Assembly: GCF_009807035.1 (NCBI RefSeq)
Contig: NZ_WUBI01000001.1
Coordinates: forward strand, 2,604,001 to 2,668,000
Source of the DNA: Paenibacillus dendrobii
GTDB lineage: Bacteria > Bacillota > Bacilli > Paenibacillales > Paenibacillaceae
DNA: 64,000 bases
Reading direction: 5' to 3'
Shown here: piece after piece, positions 52,208 to 61,933 of the stretch
How the letters are laid out: each line of letters begins with the position of its first letter
Numbering within the stretch: the first letter of the stretch is position 1
Position numbers and translations under genes: made by a program
Notes under the pieces: generated by a model
Database searches by the model: none
What the model was told of the DNA's origin: nothing
What the model saw: only the letters and a program-made list of their open reading frames with translations

Positions 52208-53812
52208 CTACACGGAAAATTTAGAAGGAGGAACACTGTAAAACTTTTTAAAGCATTTGCTGAAGTAGTGAGGGTCAGAATATCCGGTGTGTTCTGCAAT
52301 GTATTCCACATTTCTGTACCCCGCCATCAGCAGCTCCTTGGCTTTGTTCATCCGGCGCAGGGTCACATATTCGGTAATGGAAAGGCCGCACTCGGTTTTG
52401 AAAATACGGCTCAAATAGTTCGCGTTGATATGAAGGCTCTGCGAAATAGCCGTTAGATCCAGCTCAGCATCGGTATAGTTGGCATCGATATATGCTTTCG
52501 CCGTCTCGACAAGCCTGGCCGAAGCAGACCTCTTCTGCGATTCCGAACGGGCATAAAGGCTTTGCATCCTGCCGTTGATCCAGGCTTCGATGCGTTCGGG
52601 CATCTCCAGACGATCTACGGCCGACGCCGCATTCAGGGCCGCTGCCTCATCCTCCGTCATTTCGATCTGCTGCTCTTCCGCGTACACGTTAAGCACAGCG
52701 ATAAGCTCATACACGATATAATACAACTGATCGATATGCGTAGGGTTGGCCTTGAATCGGTTGAACAATTCCCGGATACGAACTTCGGCATCTTCCGGGT
52801 TCCCAAGCCGCAGATCGATCAGCAGCTGCTCACGGAGTCCTCCGAGCTGAAATGGCTTCCATCCGGTTGGCAGCTCATCATACCTTATGATCTTTCCAAT
52901 GCCGTACACCGCCTTGTGGCGCATCGCCAGCACGGCCTCCTGATAGCCTCTTCCCGCCTCAGCAAAATTGCAATAGCCGCTGACGCCTAACGTCATCAGC
53001 AAACCTGCGGTATCACGGATTCTCTCCACAGCTTTGCGGCAAGCTTGCTCCAATTGATGTTCATCTGCGGATAACATGACCAGACGTCCGCTCGTGTCAT
53101 AGCAGATTTCCGTACCTTCGAGCGGCTGCATTGCCTCTGCCAGCAGGCTGAGTCCGAGCTCAGCTTGTTCATGACGTCGTTCCGCATGCCTTCCGGCAAA
53201 GAGATCGGCAGCCACGCTCTCTTCATCCAGCGGGTCGGCACCCGCTACAGCAAGTACCAGCGTCCCTTCCGCAAGCTTCGGACAATACCGCTTCAGCCCT
53301 GCCTTTCGCTCCTGCTCCTCCATTGAAGCGGAAGCATCCAACAGACGCATCATAAAGCGGGCTCGCGTGCTTTCATAGGCATCGTTCACCTCTACTGCGA
53401 CCGCAGCGGAATGGGCACGGCTGACTTCTTCTTCCAGAATTGCCGTCCTTACCTTCACAAGCGTCTCTGCCAGCTCATCCCGATCAATCGGCTTGAGGAT
53501 ATAGTTGGCTGCCCCCAGCCGCAGTGCCATTTTCACATAATCGAAATCGCTGTATCCCGTTAGGAAAATAATATGCAGGCCTGGTTGGCTCTCTTTTGCT
53601 CTTCTCGCAAACTCAAGTCCGTCTATCATCGGCATATTGATATCCACCAGCGCCAGCTGTACCGGAACTTCTGCCCCTTCCAACAGTTCGAGTGCCTCTT
53701 CGCCGTCTTCGGCCTCTGCCGCAAGCTCAAACCCAAGTTGCTCCCATTCGACTAATCGCTTCAGCCTCTCCCGGATCAGGTATTCGTCATCTATGATCAT
53801 CGTCTGTATCAT
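52208..53812 (-). CDS. YesN-type response regulator, AraC-like output
   Basis: A 534-residue regulator with receiver domain (phospho-acceptor Asp57 in VDINMPMIDG, Lys in YILKPIDRDEL), a long middle part and a C-terminal AraC helix-turn-helix (SLHINANYLSRIFKTECGLS, TGYSDPHYFSKCFKKFY). Its start overlaps the end of the kinase gene by 26 bp. The 142-bp gap to the binding-protein gene holds a promoter and a cre-like site. Confidence 0.93.
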   Translation of the reverse strand: MIQTMIIDDEYLIRERLKRLVEWEQLGFELAAEAEDGEEALELLEGAEVPVQLALVDINMPMIDGLEFARRAKESQPGLHIIFLTGYSDFDYVKMALRLGAANYILKPIDRDELAETLVKVRTAILEEEVSRAHSAAVAVEVNDAYESTRARFMMRLLDASASMEEQERKAGLKRYCPKLAEGTLVLAVAGADPLDEESVAADLFAGRHAERRHEQAELGLSLLAEAMQPLEGTEICYDTSGRLVMLSADEHQLEQACRKAVERIRDTAGLLMTLGVSGYCNFAEAGRGYQEAVLAMRHKAVYGIGKIIRYDELPTGWKPFQLGGLREQLLIDLRLGNPEDAEVRIRELFNRFKANPTHIDQLYYIVYELIAVLNVYAEEQQIEMTEDEAAALNAASAVDRLEMPERIEAWINGRMQSLYARSESQKRSASARLVETAKAYIDANYTDAELDLTAISQSLHINANYLSRIFKTECGLSITEYVTLRRMNKAKELLMAGYRNVEYIAEHTGYSDPHYFSKCFKKFYSVPPSKFSV

Positions 53813-55580
53813 CGTGTTCCCCCTCCATTCTTAGCAGCGGTAAAATCGCCGTTATGGTCGTTCCTTCCCCGTATACACTGCTGATCCGCAGGCCGTAAGA
53901 AGCTCCGAAATGCAGTTTGATCCGTTCATCCGTGCTCTTCACGCCAAAGCCGCTTCCATGAGCGGAATGTTCCCGCATGATGGCGTTCAGCTTCTCCGGC
54001 TGCATGCCCACTCCATTATCCGTAACCACCAACATAAGCTGATGATTTTCGCTGTAAACCCGTACTCCGATGATTCCCTTCCCGCGCTTAAAGCGCAGGC
54101 CATGATATACCGCATTCTCCACCAGCGGCTGCAGCAGCAGCTTAATCGACCTGTAACGGAGTACAGCGGGATCCACATCGAAATGGCTGCTGATCCGGTC
54201 CCCATAACGCACCTTCAGAATATCCAGATAATTGCGGGTAATATTGAGCTCGTCCTCCACCCGTATAATGGGGCTTCCCTTACTGAGTACACCACGATAA
54301 AATGCCGCCAGCTGCTTGACGAGGCTTACGATATCTTCCCCGCGTCCAAGATCGGCCAGTGCGCTGATGCTCTCGAGCGTGTTATATAAAAAATGGGGAT
54401 TGATCTGCGACTGGAGCGCCGCGAGCTCGATTTCCTTGCGTTTTTTCTCATCCTCCACAATTTTCTCCATCAGCTGCCTTGTCCGGTTCACCATTTTATT
54501 GAATTCAGCCCCAAGCGCACCAATCTCATCCCTGGATTGGATATCGAAAACGACGTCCATGTTGCCTTCCTTCATTTTCTTTACCGTTTTCTTCATCGCA
54601 AGCAAAGGTCGTGTGATCGATTTCGCGGTCACATGGGTCAATACTGCCGCGATCACAATGAACACCAGGGAAAGCACCGTGAATTGGCGAATCAGCACCT
54701 GATTGTCCTTGGTCACCTCGCCGACCGGAACGACTCCGAGAATAATCCAGTCCAGCTTGGGGAAATAGCGGGATACGACAATTTGCTTTTTACCGTTGAT
54801 CTTGAAGATATCCCCATCTTGATGTTTCAGAGCCCAGTTAAAATAAGGCTCCGTCTCTACCGAAGTGTATAACCGGTTCTTGTTGTCGTCCGAGACGATT
54901 CTGCCTTTTCGATTAATGATGAAAATACTTCCGCCCTTACCGATGGAAATGTTCCCGTATTGCTGGCTGATGCTCTTCTCGTTAATGGAGAGCTGAATCA
55001 ACCCGATCGGCAGGCCTGTCCTGGCAGAATAGAATTTCTGGTAGAGAGAGATCACGTTCCTTGGGCCGTCCTCTCGCTGATAGTTGGCCAGAGTAGTGTC
55101 CACCCACTGCGAGGATGCCGTGGATGAAGAGAACTTCTTCATATATGTCCCGCTCGTATCCGTAATGTCCTTCTCCACGCCAGATCCATAGATCCCTCCG
55201 ATCTGGTCGTAGATGATCACAGAATCGATCATCGTCTTCTCCGTCATTCCGAAGAGGGCATTCTGTATGGCAATCTGATCATTATAGTGGGCCAGATATT
55301 CTGACCTGGGGCTGCTGATAATATCCTGCACATATTCATCTGTAATGGCCATCTGCGCGAAGGTCTCCGCTTGACTGAGCACCATGTCCAGCTTCTCGGA
55401 AGCCAGACGCAGATTCTGCTGCATGTTCACGATCGATTTGTTAATGAGGATGTTGGATGAAATAAAATACGTGGTGAGCGCGAGCAGAACTATCAGCAAG
55501 GCAAACAGCCAAATGTAAGCGAAGGTAATTTTGGTGCTGATGGAACCGGGCAGCAGCTTGTTCGAAAGTTTGCGCAGCAT
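53787..55580 (-). CDS. YesM-type sensor histidine kinase
   Basis: About 597 residues: N-terminal helix (AYIWLFALLIVLLALTTYFI), an extracellular sensor (Cache-like, about 40-290), a second helix (FTVLSLVFIVIAAVLTH), a HAMP domain, His396 in QINPHFLYNTLES, and the ATPase N and G boxes LVENAVYHGL and VTDNGVGM. ATG 55580 follows AAAGGGGG; the frame to 55598 contains that site. A perfect cre site lies 91 bp upstream. The glycosidase gene upstream has its own terminator. Confidence 0.93.
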   Translation of the reverse strand: MLRKLSNKLLPGSISTKITFAYIWLFALLIVLLALTTYFISSNILINKSIVNMQQNLRLASEKLDMVLSQAETFAQMAITDEYVQDIISSPRSEYLAHYNDQIAIQNALFGMTEKTMIDSVIIYDQIGGIYGSGVEKDITDTSGTYMKKFSSSTASSQWVDTTLANYQREDGPRNVISLYQKFYSARTGLPIGLIQLSINEKSISQQYGNISIGKGGSIFIINRKGRIVSDDNKNRLYTSVETEPYFNWALKHQDGDIFKINGKKQIVVSRYFPKLDWIILGVVPVGEVTKDNQVLIRQFTVLSLVFIVIAAVLTHVTAKSITRPLLAMKKTVKKMKEGNMDVVFDIQSRDEIGALGAEFNKMVNRTRQLMEKIVEDEKKRKEIELAALQSQINPHFLYNTLESISALADLGRGEDIVSLVKQLAAFYRGVLSKGSPIIRVEDELNITRNYLDILKVRYGDRISSHFDVDPAVLRYRSIKLLLQPLVENAVYHGLRFKRGKGIIGVRVYSENHQLMLVVTDNGVGMQPEKLNAIMREHSAHGSGFGVKSTDERIKLHFGASYGLRISSVYGEGTTITAILPLLRMEGEHDDTDDDHR

Positions 55581-55670
55581 GGCAACCCCCTTTCCCATGG
55601 TTGGCTTTTTGGCATGGAGTTTTGCGATTCGGTTAAACCCATGGTTTATGAATTCACTTCAATCCCCGTT

Positions 55671-55684
55671 TGTAATCGGTTACA
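55671..55684. promoter_or_regulatory. Perfect cre (CcpA) site
   Basis: TGTAATCGGTTACA matches the cre consensus at every defined position, and the symmetry extends outwards to TTTGTAA...TTACAAA. It lies upstream of the kinase gene, so glucose would repress the signalling system and thus the importer. Confidence 0.75.
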
Positions 55685-55771
55685 AATTTAGTTTACATGT
55701 ATCACGGGTATTTTTCGACATTCTTCTACAATGTCCTAAGTTTACCATTCGTCTCCCAGCTCCTTTGATAT

Positions 55772-55826
55772 AAAACAGACTGCTTTCGCGCGGACGGGTT
55801 CATCCGATCAAAAACAGCCTGTTTTA
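55772..55826 (-). terminator. Terminator of the glycosidase gene
   Basis: AAACAG(G)CTG pairs with CAG(T)CTGTTT; TTTTAT follows on the minus strand. The stem is interrupted and the loop long. Confidence 0.55.
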
Positions 55827-55859
55827 GGATGTAGCAGCTTTAACGGCAATGCTTTATTT

Positions 55860-57842
55860 TTACTTCAGATCAAGTACGACCATTTGATGGCTTTCCAGTA
55901 CAGGAACGGTATATTTCACATGACTGCCGCTTTGTTCAAAGGCCAAAGGCGTTTTCTGCGGAGCCAGATACACCCCTTGAATCTCCTTGCCCGGCAGATG
56001 CAGATCAACCTTCACATCATGTACCGGAATGATATCTTCGATAATCTCCACATTTGTGCCGCGCTTCACCGGGGAAGCATACAGCAAGTGATTCACAAGG
56101 CGGCTTTCGCCTGTCTGATGCTGAAGGGTCACGACGCCTTGAGCCGGCAGGTTGGTTGAGAGCGTCGGTTCAGTCAGCAGTCTGCGAAGCGACTGATGAA
56201 TCAGCTCCTTCACCGGAAGACTGCCGTTAATCGCGTAATCCTCGCACATGTTCCAGGCAATATAAATACCTGAATCACTCTCTACGACGCCCGGACTTTC
56301 ATCCTTGGCCTCAAAAGTAAACGGTGTATGCTGATGTCCGCTGAATTTGAACGCGTCCCGGTTGAAATAAGGATCCACCCGTTTCGCGATCACTTTGCCT
56401 CCTTCAGCTAGCTCAATACGCTGACCGCTGGCTTGAATCAGGAAGTTGGCTTGACCTAAGTTCGGCATGTCGAAATCCGGACGGAAATAATCCGGCTTGT
56501 AAGGATTATCCCCTGTACGGCGCACGCCAAGATCAATCACAAATTGTTCCCCGGCCGGGTCCATACCGGACTTGCCGGTAGCCAGGATTTTGCCTCCTTG
56601 GGCTATAAATGCTTCGAGTTTAGCCTTCAGCTTGTCATTCACAAGCACATGGTCCGGCATCAAAATCACTTTATAAGCACTAAAGTCAGAATCCATATCG
56701 ATCACGTTAAACAAGAATTTGCCTTCCAGCAGCAGCCGGACCGCACCAGCGTCAAACTGGTTGGTGAACATCGCGGAAGCATGGTCTTCATATCCCGTGC
56801 TCTCGACCGACAGCAGCGCGATATCCGCGATATTCGTCGTCCCCTCACACCAAGGCTCTTTCGCTTCAACCTCGCTGTAAGCCTTTCCGATCAGATCATA
56901 GGTTGCAGGATCCATAAGTCCTTCCGGATGGAGATGATCGCCGATGGAGCAATGCGCCCCGTGAGCCAGACTGAGCGCGGTTTCGTAGCGCAGGGCATTC
57001 GGATGCTTGTATCCGCCGAACTCTCCCCAGAACTTATGGAATTTCCCTGTCATCCCGAGGAAGTCCACGCCCAGCGGCTGCACATAACGGGCAGACAGCG
57101 GGAAGTGGTCATATCCCCAGCCTGCCGTCGGAAGCGATTCCAGTTCCAGATGCGTATTCACGTCAATCAGATCGCGGCGTCCATGAGGGAAATGCCCCGA
57201 GTTCTGAGTAACAGGAAGGCCTGGCTTAATCGCATGGATCGCCTCACGGATGCGGTTGGCATAGTTCGCATAGACTCTTTCACCCAGCTCGACCACGTTT
57301 TTCGTATCGCGGGGGTCTTTTCCTTCAGCCAGAAGTTGATTGAGGCATGTCGGACAGTAGCATTTGCGTACGCCGACGATATCCAGGAAGATCCCGTCCG
57401 CATCATATTTGCGCACGACTTCTTCCGTCTGGCGAATGATATGATCCAGATATGGCGTGTTGAGGCAGAATTGATGCCAGCCCGGCACCATGAACCCGTC
57501 CACCCAATTGGTGCGGTCCTTCTCATCGCGCATCAGCCATTCCGGATGAATGCGGGCGATCTTTTCTTCGAAACCGACGGACAAATATACCGGAGTCTTG
57601 ACTCCGATCTCATGCGCCGCCTCGATCTGGGCTCCAAGAAGGTCAAAATCCAAGTTCGGGTGCTGCTCATTCACTTCCGATGGAAAGTACGCCCAGCCAT
57701 GATGGCATTTCGCAAAAATAGTAATGGAATCGACATGTCCACGCTTCAGCATTTCCTGGAACTGTTCCTTGGAGAACTGCTTGCCGATGCCCGGTATATG
57801 TTCGGATGTATGGAAATCAAGATGAATCTGTCTGAATCTCAT
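55860..57842 (-). CDS. Glycosidase with GHL6 barrel and GH42-type trimerisation domain (GH151-like)
   Basis: About 660 residues. The N-terminal barrel (about 1-350) has HVDSITIFAKCHHGWAYFPS, DADGIFLDIVGVRKCYC (a candidate catalytic Asp at the strand end, and a Cys-x-Cys-x2-Cys feature) and LSLAHGAHCSIGDHLHPEG. The middle has the GH42 beta-galactosidase trimerisation type domain (VESTGYEDHASAMFTNQFDA, VILMPDHV) and a C-terminal beta domain. GHL6 proteins with this layout include GH151 alpha-L-fucosidases, one of them described from a Paenibacillus; this is my best guess. AAGGAG lies 8 nt before ATG 57842. No signal peptide, so it acts on imported sugars. Confidence 0.7.
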   Translation of the reverse strand: MRFRQIHLDFHTSEHIPGIGKQFSKEQFQEMLKRGHVDSITIFAKCHHGWAYFPSEVNEQHPNLDFDLLGAQIEAAHEIGVKTPVYLSVGFEEKIARIHPEWLMRDEKDRTNWVDGFMVPGWHQFCLNTPYLDHIIRQTEEVVRKYDADGIFLDIVGVRKCYCPTCLNQLLAEGKDPRDTKNVVELGERVYANYANRIREAIHAIKPGLPVTQNSGHFPHGRRDLIDVNTHLELESLPTAGWGYDHFPLSARYVQPLGVDFLGMTGKFHKFWGEFGGYKHPNALRYETALSLAHGAHCSIGDHLHPEGLMDPATYDLIGKAYSEVEAKEPWCEGTTNIADIALLSVESTGYEDHASAMFTNQFDAGAVRLLLEGKFLFNVIDMDSDFSAYKVILMPDHVLVNDKLKAKLEAFIAQGGKILATGKSGMDPAGEQFVIDLGVRRTGDNPYKPDYFRPDFDMPNLGQANFLIQASGQRIELAEGGKVIAKRVDPYFNRDAFKFSGHQHTPFTFEAKDESPGVVESDSGIYIAWNMCEDYAINGSLPVKELIHQSLRRLLTEPTLSTNLPAQGVVTLQHQTGESRLVNHLLYASPVKRGTNVEIIEDIIPVHDVKVDLHLPGKEIQGVYLAPQKTPLAFEQSGSHVKYTVPVLESHQMVVLDLK

Positions 57843-57972
57843 TCGGTTCACTCCTTGTGTCACTATGTCTGAATTTGTCCTTTAGTGTATCATGGAACTA
57901 TCCAAGTGTATTTGAACGGCATTCCGCTGTTTATACGCCATTCCACCAACATGCTAAAAGGATGATCGATTG

Positions 57973-58884
57973 ATGAGCAGCTTACTTGAGCTTACGCCGC
58001 ACGTGCGCTCGGCCCACCGCTGGGTTTACGACGGAGGCATACATGAACATACAAGAACCGGCTACGCTTTTGCCATCCATTACTTCACTGCCGGAATGGG
58101 CAGCGTTCATATTGAAGGAACCGAACATAAAGCGGAAAAAGGATCGATGATATTCGTCCGGCCCGGGCAGGTGCATTCCTTCCATCCCTTGCCCAAACAA
58201 CCGCTTGAAGCCTACAATGTCTACTTCGATCTGTGGTCCGTCCCCCGCCCCCATCAGCCGCGGTTTGCTTTTGCTCCGGACGAGTCGGATCCAAAGTACA
58301 TGACGCCTGTGGAGGAATGCCCGGAACTTGACCATATTCCTGCCTGCACCGTCATGGGGGCTTCATCTTTGCCTGCAGACTGTCTGCATCAACTGTGCCA
58401 GATGGAATATATCGTCTACGGCGAAGAAATTGCTTCGAGCCTGCTGCGGGCCGTCCTGCTTCACGCTGCGGGCAGCCCCTTCAATCGCAAGGTACGCGAT
58501 TACCGGATTACCCGGCTTATGCAGCAGATCGAGCTGTATCCAGATGCCGAATTTCAGGTGGAGCTTTGGTGCAAGCAAACCGGACTTCAGAAATCGCAGC
58601 TGTACAAGCTGTTCCGGGAAGAAGCAGGCATGTCGCCGATGGCTTATCAGTCCAAAATGAGACTTAAAAAAGCAGCGCTGCTGCTGCTTGAGTCGACCCA
58701 AACGGTCACCGCAATCGCCGAGCTGCTCGGGTACAGCTCCATTCATCATTTCTCCAAGCAGTTTTCCTTCGAATACGGGAAAAGTCCCACCGAATACCGG
58801 CAAATGAATCGGATGGATACGGGGCAAGGGGAATCGAAGTTTACGTCCAAATCGGAGCAGGATACTGTACCTCGCCTAGAGTAG
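57973..58884 (+). CDS. AraC family transcription regulator
   Basis: About 304 residues: an N-terminal cupin sensor (YAFAIHYFTAGMGSVHIEGT, KGSMIFVRPGQVHSFHPLPK) and a C-terminal helix-turn-helix (GLQKSQLYKLFREEAGMSPM, LLGYSSIHHFSKQFSFEYGK). It is divergent from the glycosidase gene with a 130-bp gap, so it probably controls that gene and itself in response to a sugar. ATG 57973 follows AAAGG; TTG 57970 is an alternative. Confidence 0.9.
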   Translation: MSSLLELTPHVRSAHRWVYDGGIHEHTRTGYAFAIHYFTAGMGSVHIEGTEHKAEKGSMIFVRPGQVHSFHPLPKQPLEAYNVYFDLWSVPRPHQPRFAFAPDESDPKYMTPVEECPELDHIPACTVMGASSLPADCLHQLCQMEYIVYGEEIASSLLRAVLLHAAGSPFNRKVRDYRITRLMQQIELYPDAEFQVELWCKQTGLQKSQLYKLFREEAGMSPMAYQSKMRLKKAALLLLESTQTVTAIAELLGYSSIHHFSKQFSFEYGKSPTEYRQMNRMDTGQGESKFTSKSEQDTVPRLE

Positions 58885-58917
58885 GCAGCCATTGACTGTA
58901 ATAACTTACTTTCCGCC

Positions 58918-58952
58918 AAAAAAAGAGGCCTCCACTATGGAGTGCCTCTTTA
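58918..58952. terminator. Terminator of the AraC regulator gene
   Basis: AAAGAGGC and CCACT pair with AGTG and GCCTCTTT around ATGG. Confidence 0.82.
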
Positions 58953-59002
58953 TATATACTGTGTGCTTGCTTCACATGTCCTGACTCTTAACGTCCATCC
59001 TT

Positions 59003-59476
59003 TCAGGACAATTCCTTTTCATATACGATAATGGTCTTGTTGTCTTGATTGACAACAGATTTGATCGGCAGCAGCCCTTGTCTCTTCCAAAACCGGTGTC
59101 CCGGCTCGTTCTCGGCGATGACGCCCAAACGGAAGCGTCCCACTTCACGCTGCTGCATGATGTCATAAAATAACTCCAAGACCTTGCGTCCGTACCCGCT
59201 TGACTGAGCATCTTTACGAATCTGCAGCAGCCCGAGCCATGTGTAGCCGTCGTTTGGATTTTTCATCAAATACTCCAGTACGCCTACATATTCGCCATCA
59301 TCCTGAATGAGAAAACGCTCGGCGCCCATGCTTTTGCCATCCTCAATCTCTGCGACGATCTCCTCTTGGGTAAAGTTGTCTTTGTCTTTGGATATCCGGT
59401 TAAAGAATGAATCCGAGTTCAAAATAGTCATTTCTTCATCCAGAAGATGCGGTGACGATTCGATCAGCTTCATCAT
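59003..59476 (-). CDS. GNAT N-acetyltransferase
   Basis: A 157-residue acetyltransferase. The acetyl-CoA loop is RKDAQSSGYGRKVLELFYD, preceded by the strand WLGLLQI. The N-terminus (KLIESSPHLLDEEMTILNSD) and the strand GRFRLGVIAENEPGHRFWKR fit the general GNAT fold. The substrate is unknown. GGGAG precedes the start at a double ATG. Confidence 0.86.
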   Translation of the reverse strand: MMKLIESSPHLLDEEMTILNSDSFFNRISKDKDNFTQEEIVAEIEDGKSMGAERFLIQDDGEYVGVLEYLMKNPNDGYTWLGLLQIRKDAQSSGYGRKVLELFYDIMQQREVGRFRLGVIAENEPGHRFWKRQGLLPIKSVVNQDNKTIIVYEKELS

Positions 59477-59552
59477 GCTCCCTCCTTTTTTTGTTCATTG
59501 GGATTGACTTTTCCCGTTAATGAAAGCTATCGATGCGATCGATAGACTTCCA

Positions 59553-60137
59553 TCATGCCTCTTTGCGTTTATACAGCTTGTAATGATTGTACTCCTCATC
59601 ATCGATTCGAATCGTTCCCTCAGTTTCGAACCCGCATTTTTGAATGACCTTGTTGGAAGAGTGATTATGCGTCAGGGCTACCGCGTTAAGCACGGCAACA
59701 TCCGTGTATGCGAACAAATACTGCGCCAGTGCCTGGACCGCCTGCGTCGTGTAGCCTTTATTGGTGTGCCGGTTAGACAGCGCGTACATAATTTCCCGGT
59801 TCGGTTCCGGGAGCTCATCCTTGATTCCGGTGTTGCACCAGCCAATGAACTCTCCCGTTGCTTTCTCGATGATTCCAAGCCGGAGAATCATGCCGCCAAT
59901 GTGGCCATCCGCCGCGGCAGCTTGGAGAAATCGCCGGTTCTCTACTGTTTCGTAATTTTTGATCCAATCCACTCTCTGGGCAAGCGGCACATCCCAATCG
60001 GGAAGAAACTGTTTGATCTCAGGTTGCTGCGTTAATGCATATATCGCCTCGACGTCCGATGACAGATATTCACGCAGTATAATATCCCGGCATTCCATGG
60101 TAAACACTTGGTGCTCATTTCCTTGCTGTTCATTCAT
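59553..60137 (-). CDS. RimJ/RimL-like GNAT acetyltransferase
   Basis: A 194-residue protein with ECRDIILREYLSSDVEAIYA and the acetyl-CoA segment LSNRHTNKGYTTQAVQALAQ, then LTHNHSSNKVIQKCGFETEG, as in RimJ/RimL-type N-terminal or small-molecule acetyltransferases. The substrate is unknown. Its ATG follows an AAAGAGG site. It is separated by 76 bp from the other GNAT gene on the same strand. Confidence 0.87.
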   Translation of the reverse strand: MNEQQGNEHQVFTMECRDIILREYLSSDVEAIYALTQQPEIKQFLPDWDVPLAQRVDWIKNYETVENRRFLQAAAADGHIGGMILRLGIIEKATGEFIGWCNTGIKDELPEPNREIMYALSNRHTNKGYTTQAVQALAQYLFAYTDVAVLNAVALTHNHSSNKVIQKCGFETEGTIRIDDEEYNHYKLYKRKEA

Positions 60138-60314
60138 AACGTATCCTCTTTCATTGGTAAATTAAGGAGCTCTGCCTCTTATTTATATCATACAATTTTG
60201 CGCAACAACGATATACCGTCAATGCCGGCAGCTCTATTCTTGATTGTTGCTATATAAACAGTTGCAAAAGGTTCATTTGTATTGAAGGCCATCTTGTCGC
60301 GTGACTCGACCTTA

Positions 60315-60358
60315 ACAAAAAAAGGCCAGCCAGATCGATCAATCGCCCCGGCTGGCTC
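60315..60358 (-). terminator. Terminator of the YueD-like SDR gene
   Basis: GCCAGCC pairs with GGCTGGC; T7 follows on the minus strand. Confidence 0.82.
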
Positions 60359-60375
60359 ACTTCATATTCAACAGA

Positions 60376-61107
60376 TCAGGATTCCAAATAGGTAAGAACT
60401 CTGCCCGATTCTATTCGGGCATCGATGATTCTCATGATGTGCCGAGCGGTTTCATCCGGCGTTTGCAGCAGCCCGGCCTGATAGGCCTGTTTGAAATGAG
60501 CGGCCATGGCAAAATTCTCGATATCCTTGTTCCTGGCAATCGCCTGCATCGGCGTATCAATCATTCCGGGGTCTACTGCGATCACTTCGACTTCATCCAT
60601 TAGCTCCGTCCCTGCGCACGCCGTGAACATGTTCAGGCCGGCTTTGGCCGTCGAGTAGACGCTCATGGCCGGATTGGCGGCAGTGCCCGAGCCCGAACTG
60701 ATCTGGATCACTTTTCTACGAAGCTTCCAACCTCTCGTTTCCCGGATAAACACCGAGGTCAAAATCATTGGCGCCAGCAGGCTGATGTGAATATTCGCCG
60801 TCATTTCCTCCGTCCTCAGGTCCTCCACCCGCTTTAGCGGCTCCAGCATGGCGGCATTGTTAATCAGGCATACCATTTCGAACTCTTCCGGTTTGATCTG
60901 CTCCAGTATCGTCTGCAGCATCGACTCGATTTGGGACGTTTGCAAGAGATCAAAGTTGGTGTGGATGTATCCCATTCGTTCAGAGAGCGGTTCCGCTGCG
61001 CTTCGGGCAATCCCATACACGGCATCTCCGCGTTCGAGCAAACCTCGGGCGATCGCCTCTCCCATTCCCTTAGACGTCCCTGTGATGATAAAACAGCGTT
61101 TTGGCAT
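60376..61107 (-). CDS. SDR oxidoreductase, YueD (benzil reductase)-like
   Basis: A 243-residue short-chain dehydrogenase: CFIITGTSKGMGEAIARGLL (cofactor loop), NNAAML (NNAG variant), Ser in VIQISSGSG, YSTAK (Tyr and Lys) and DPGMIDTPMQ. It resembles the YueD/sepiapterin-reductase-like group that reduces carbonyls with NADPH. The substrate is unknown. Single gene. Confidence 0.87.
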   Translation of the reverse strand: MPKRCFIITGTSKGMGEAIARGLLERGDAVYGIARSAAEPLSERMGYIHTNFDLLQTSQIESMLQTILEQIKPEEFEMVCLINNAAMLEPLKRVEDLRTEEMTANIHISLLAPMILTSVFIRETRGWKLRRKVIQISSGSGTAANPAMSVYSTAKAGLNMFTACAGTELMDEVEVIAVDPGMIDTPMQAIARNKDIENFAMAAHFKQAYQAGLLQTPDETARHIMRIIDARIESGRVLTYLES

Positions 61108-61172
61108 AAATATTCCCCCTTGTATCCATCAAAATGCTAGCTCGCTTCTTTCGAATCAGCATTTACGATTCA

Positions 61173-61529
61173 CTAGCATTTGCAAATCATCAGCATGTTG
61201 CCGTCAGGGTCCTTGAAATTAAACCACTGATCATATTCGATTCCGGACGCAAGCTCGACGTTTCTTGCTTTCAGATATGCATAAGAACCTTCAATATCAT
61301 CGGTACGCAGCTGCACGGCCGGAAAGCGGAATACCTTCTCGGGCGCATAAATGCGGCTGTCCAGTACGATTCCCGCGGTGCCGCGCATCGGCAATATGTA
61401 CAGATGACCGTGAAGAATCTCGCCATCCGCCGGTACACCCAAAATGCCGCAGTACCAACCCCGCGCCTTTTCGATATCGCTGACCGGAATGAATACGGTT
61501 TGAATGTGATTTTGAATCGGGGTGCTCAT
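61173..61529 (-). CDS. VOC family protein
   Basis: A 118-residue glyoxalase-fold protein with HIQTVFIPVSDIEKARGWYC, ILGVPADGEILHGHLYILPM, an AVQLRTDDIEGSYAYLKARN module and a C-terminal FNFKDPDGNMLMICKC. Candidate metal ligands are His at the start and the residues of the NMLMI strand. The substrate is unknown. Confidence 0.86.
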   Translation of the reverse strand: MSTPIQNHIQTVFIPVSDIEKARGWYCGILGVPADGEILHGHLYILPMRGTAGIVLDSRIYAPEKVFRFPAVQLRTDDIEGSYAYLKARNVELASGIEYDQWFNFKDPDGNMLMICKC

Positions 61530-61585
61530 CTGGTTTATCGCTCCTTTACGAATCCTTTATTTAGACGATTAGGACATCGTTATGG

Positions 61586-61933
61586 TTATTTGATTCTCTT
61601 GGCGTATTGGGTATGCCCGGCCTTCCATTCGACCAGGATCTGATCCGGAATGACGTTGATGTCCCGCTCAAGTGCATACTCATATTCCGTATGGTTTACC
61701 GGTTCAAAAAATTCGGCGCGGTCACCTGTAATCATCAGGATCTGAACGCCGGTTTCCCGCTTCAGTCCGTCGATATCGAAATGAAATATGAATCGGTTCT
61801 GTGTTCCTCCGTAAGATTCCGTCATCTCATATCTTCCGAAATAGGATTGATGGGTTTCCACCAAGTACTGAACAAGCAAAGCCAGGCCTACAAATACCGC
61901 GAAAATAATGTAGTACAGTGTAGTCTTTTTCAT
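61586..61933 (-). CDS. Small membrane-anchored protein of unknown function
   Basis: A 115-residue protein with one N-terminal helix (TTLYYIIFAVFVGLALLVQY) and an exported domain (GTQNRFIFHFDIDGLKRETG, EFFEPVNHTEYEYALERDIN, VIPDQILVEWKAGHTQYAKR). Its ATG overlaps the stop of the P-loop kinase gene by four bases, so the two are coupled. No family recognised. Confidence 0.75.
   Translation of the reverse strand: MKKTTLYYIIFAVFVGLALLVQYLVETHQSYFGRYEMTESYGGTQNRFIFHFDIDGLKRETGVQILMITGDRAEFFEPVNHTEYEYALERDINVIPDQILVEWKAGHTQYAKRIK

Noticed and set aside
56544..57872. A 442-codon plus-strand frame opposite the glycosidase
   Set aside because: Antisense shadow without a ribosome-binding site; composition unlike a protein.
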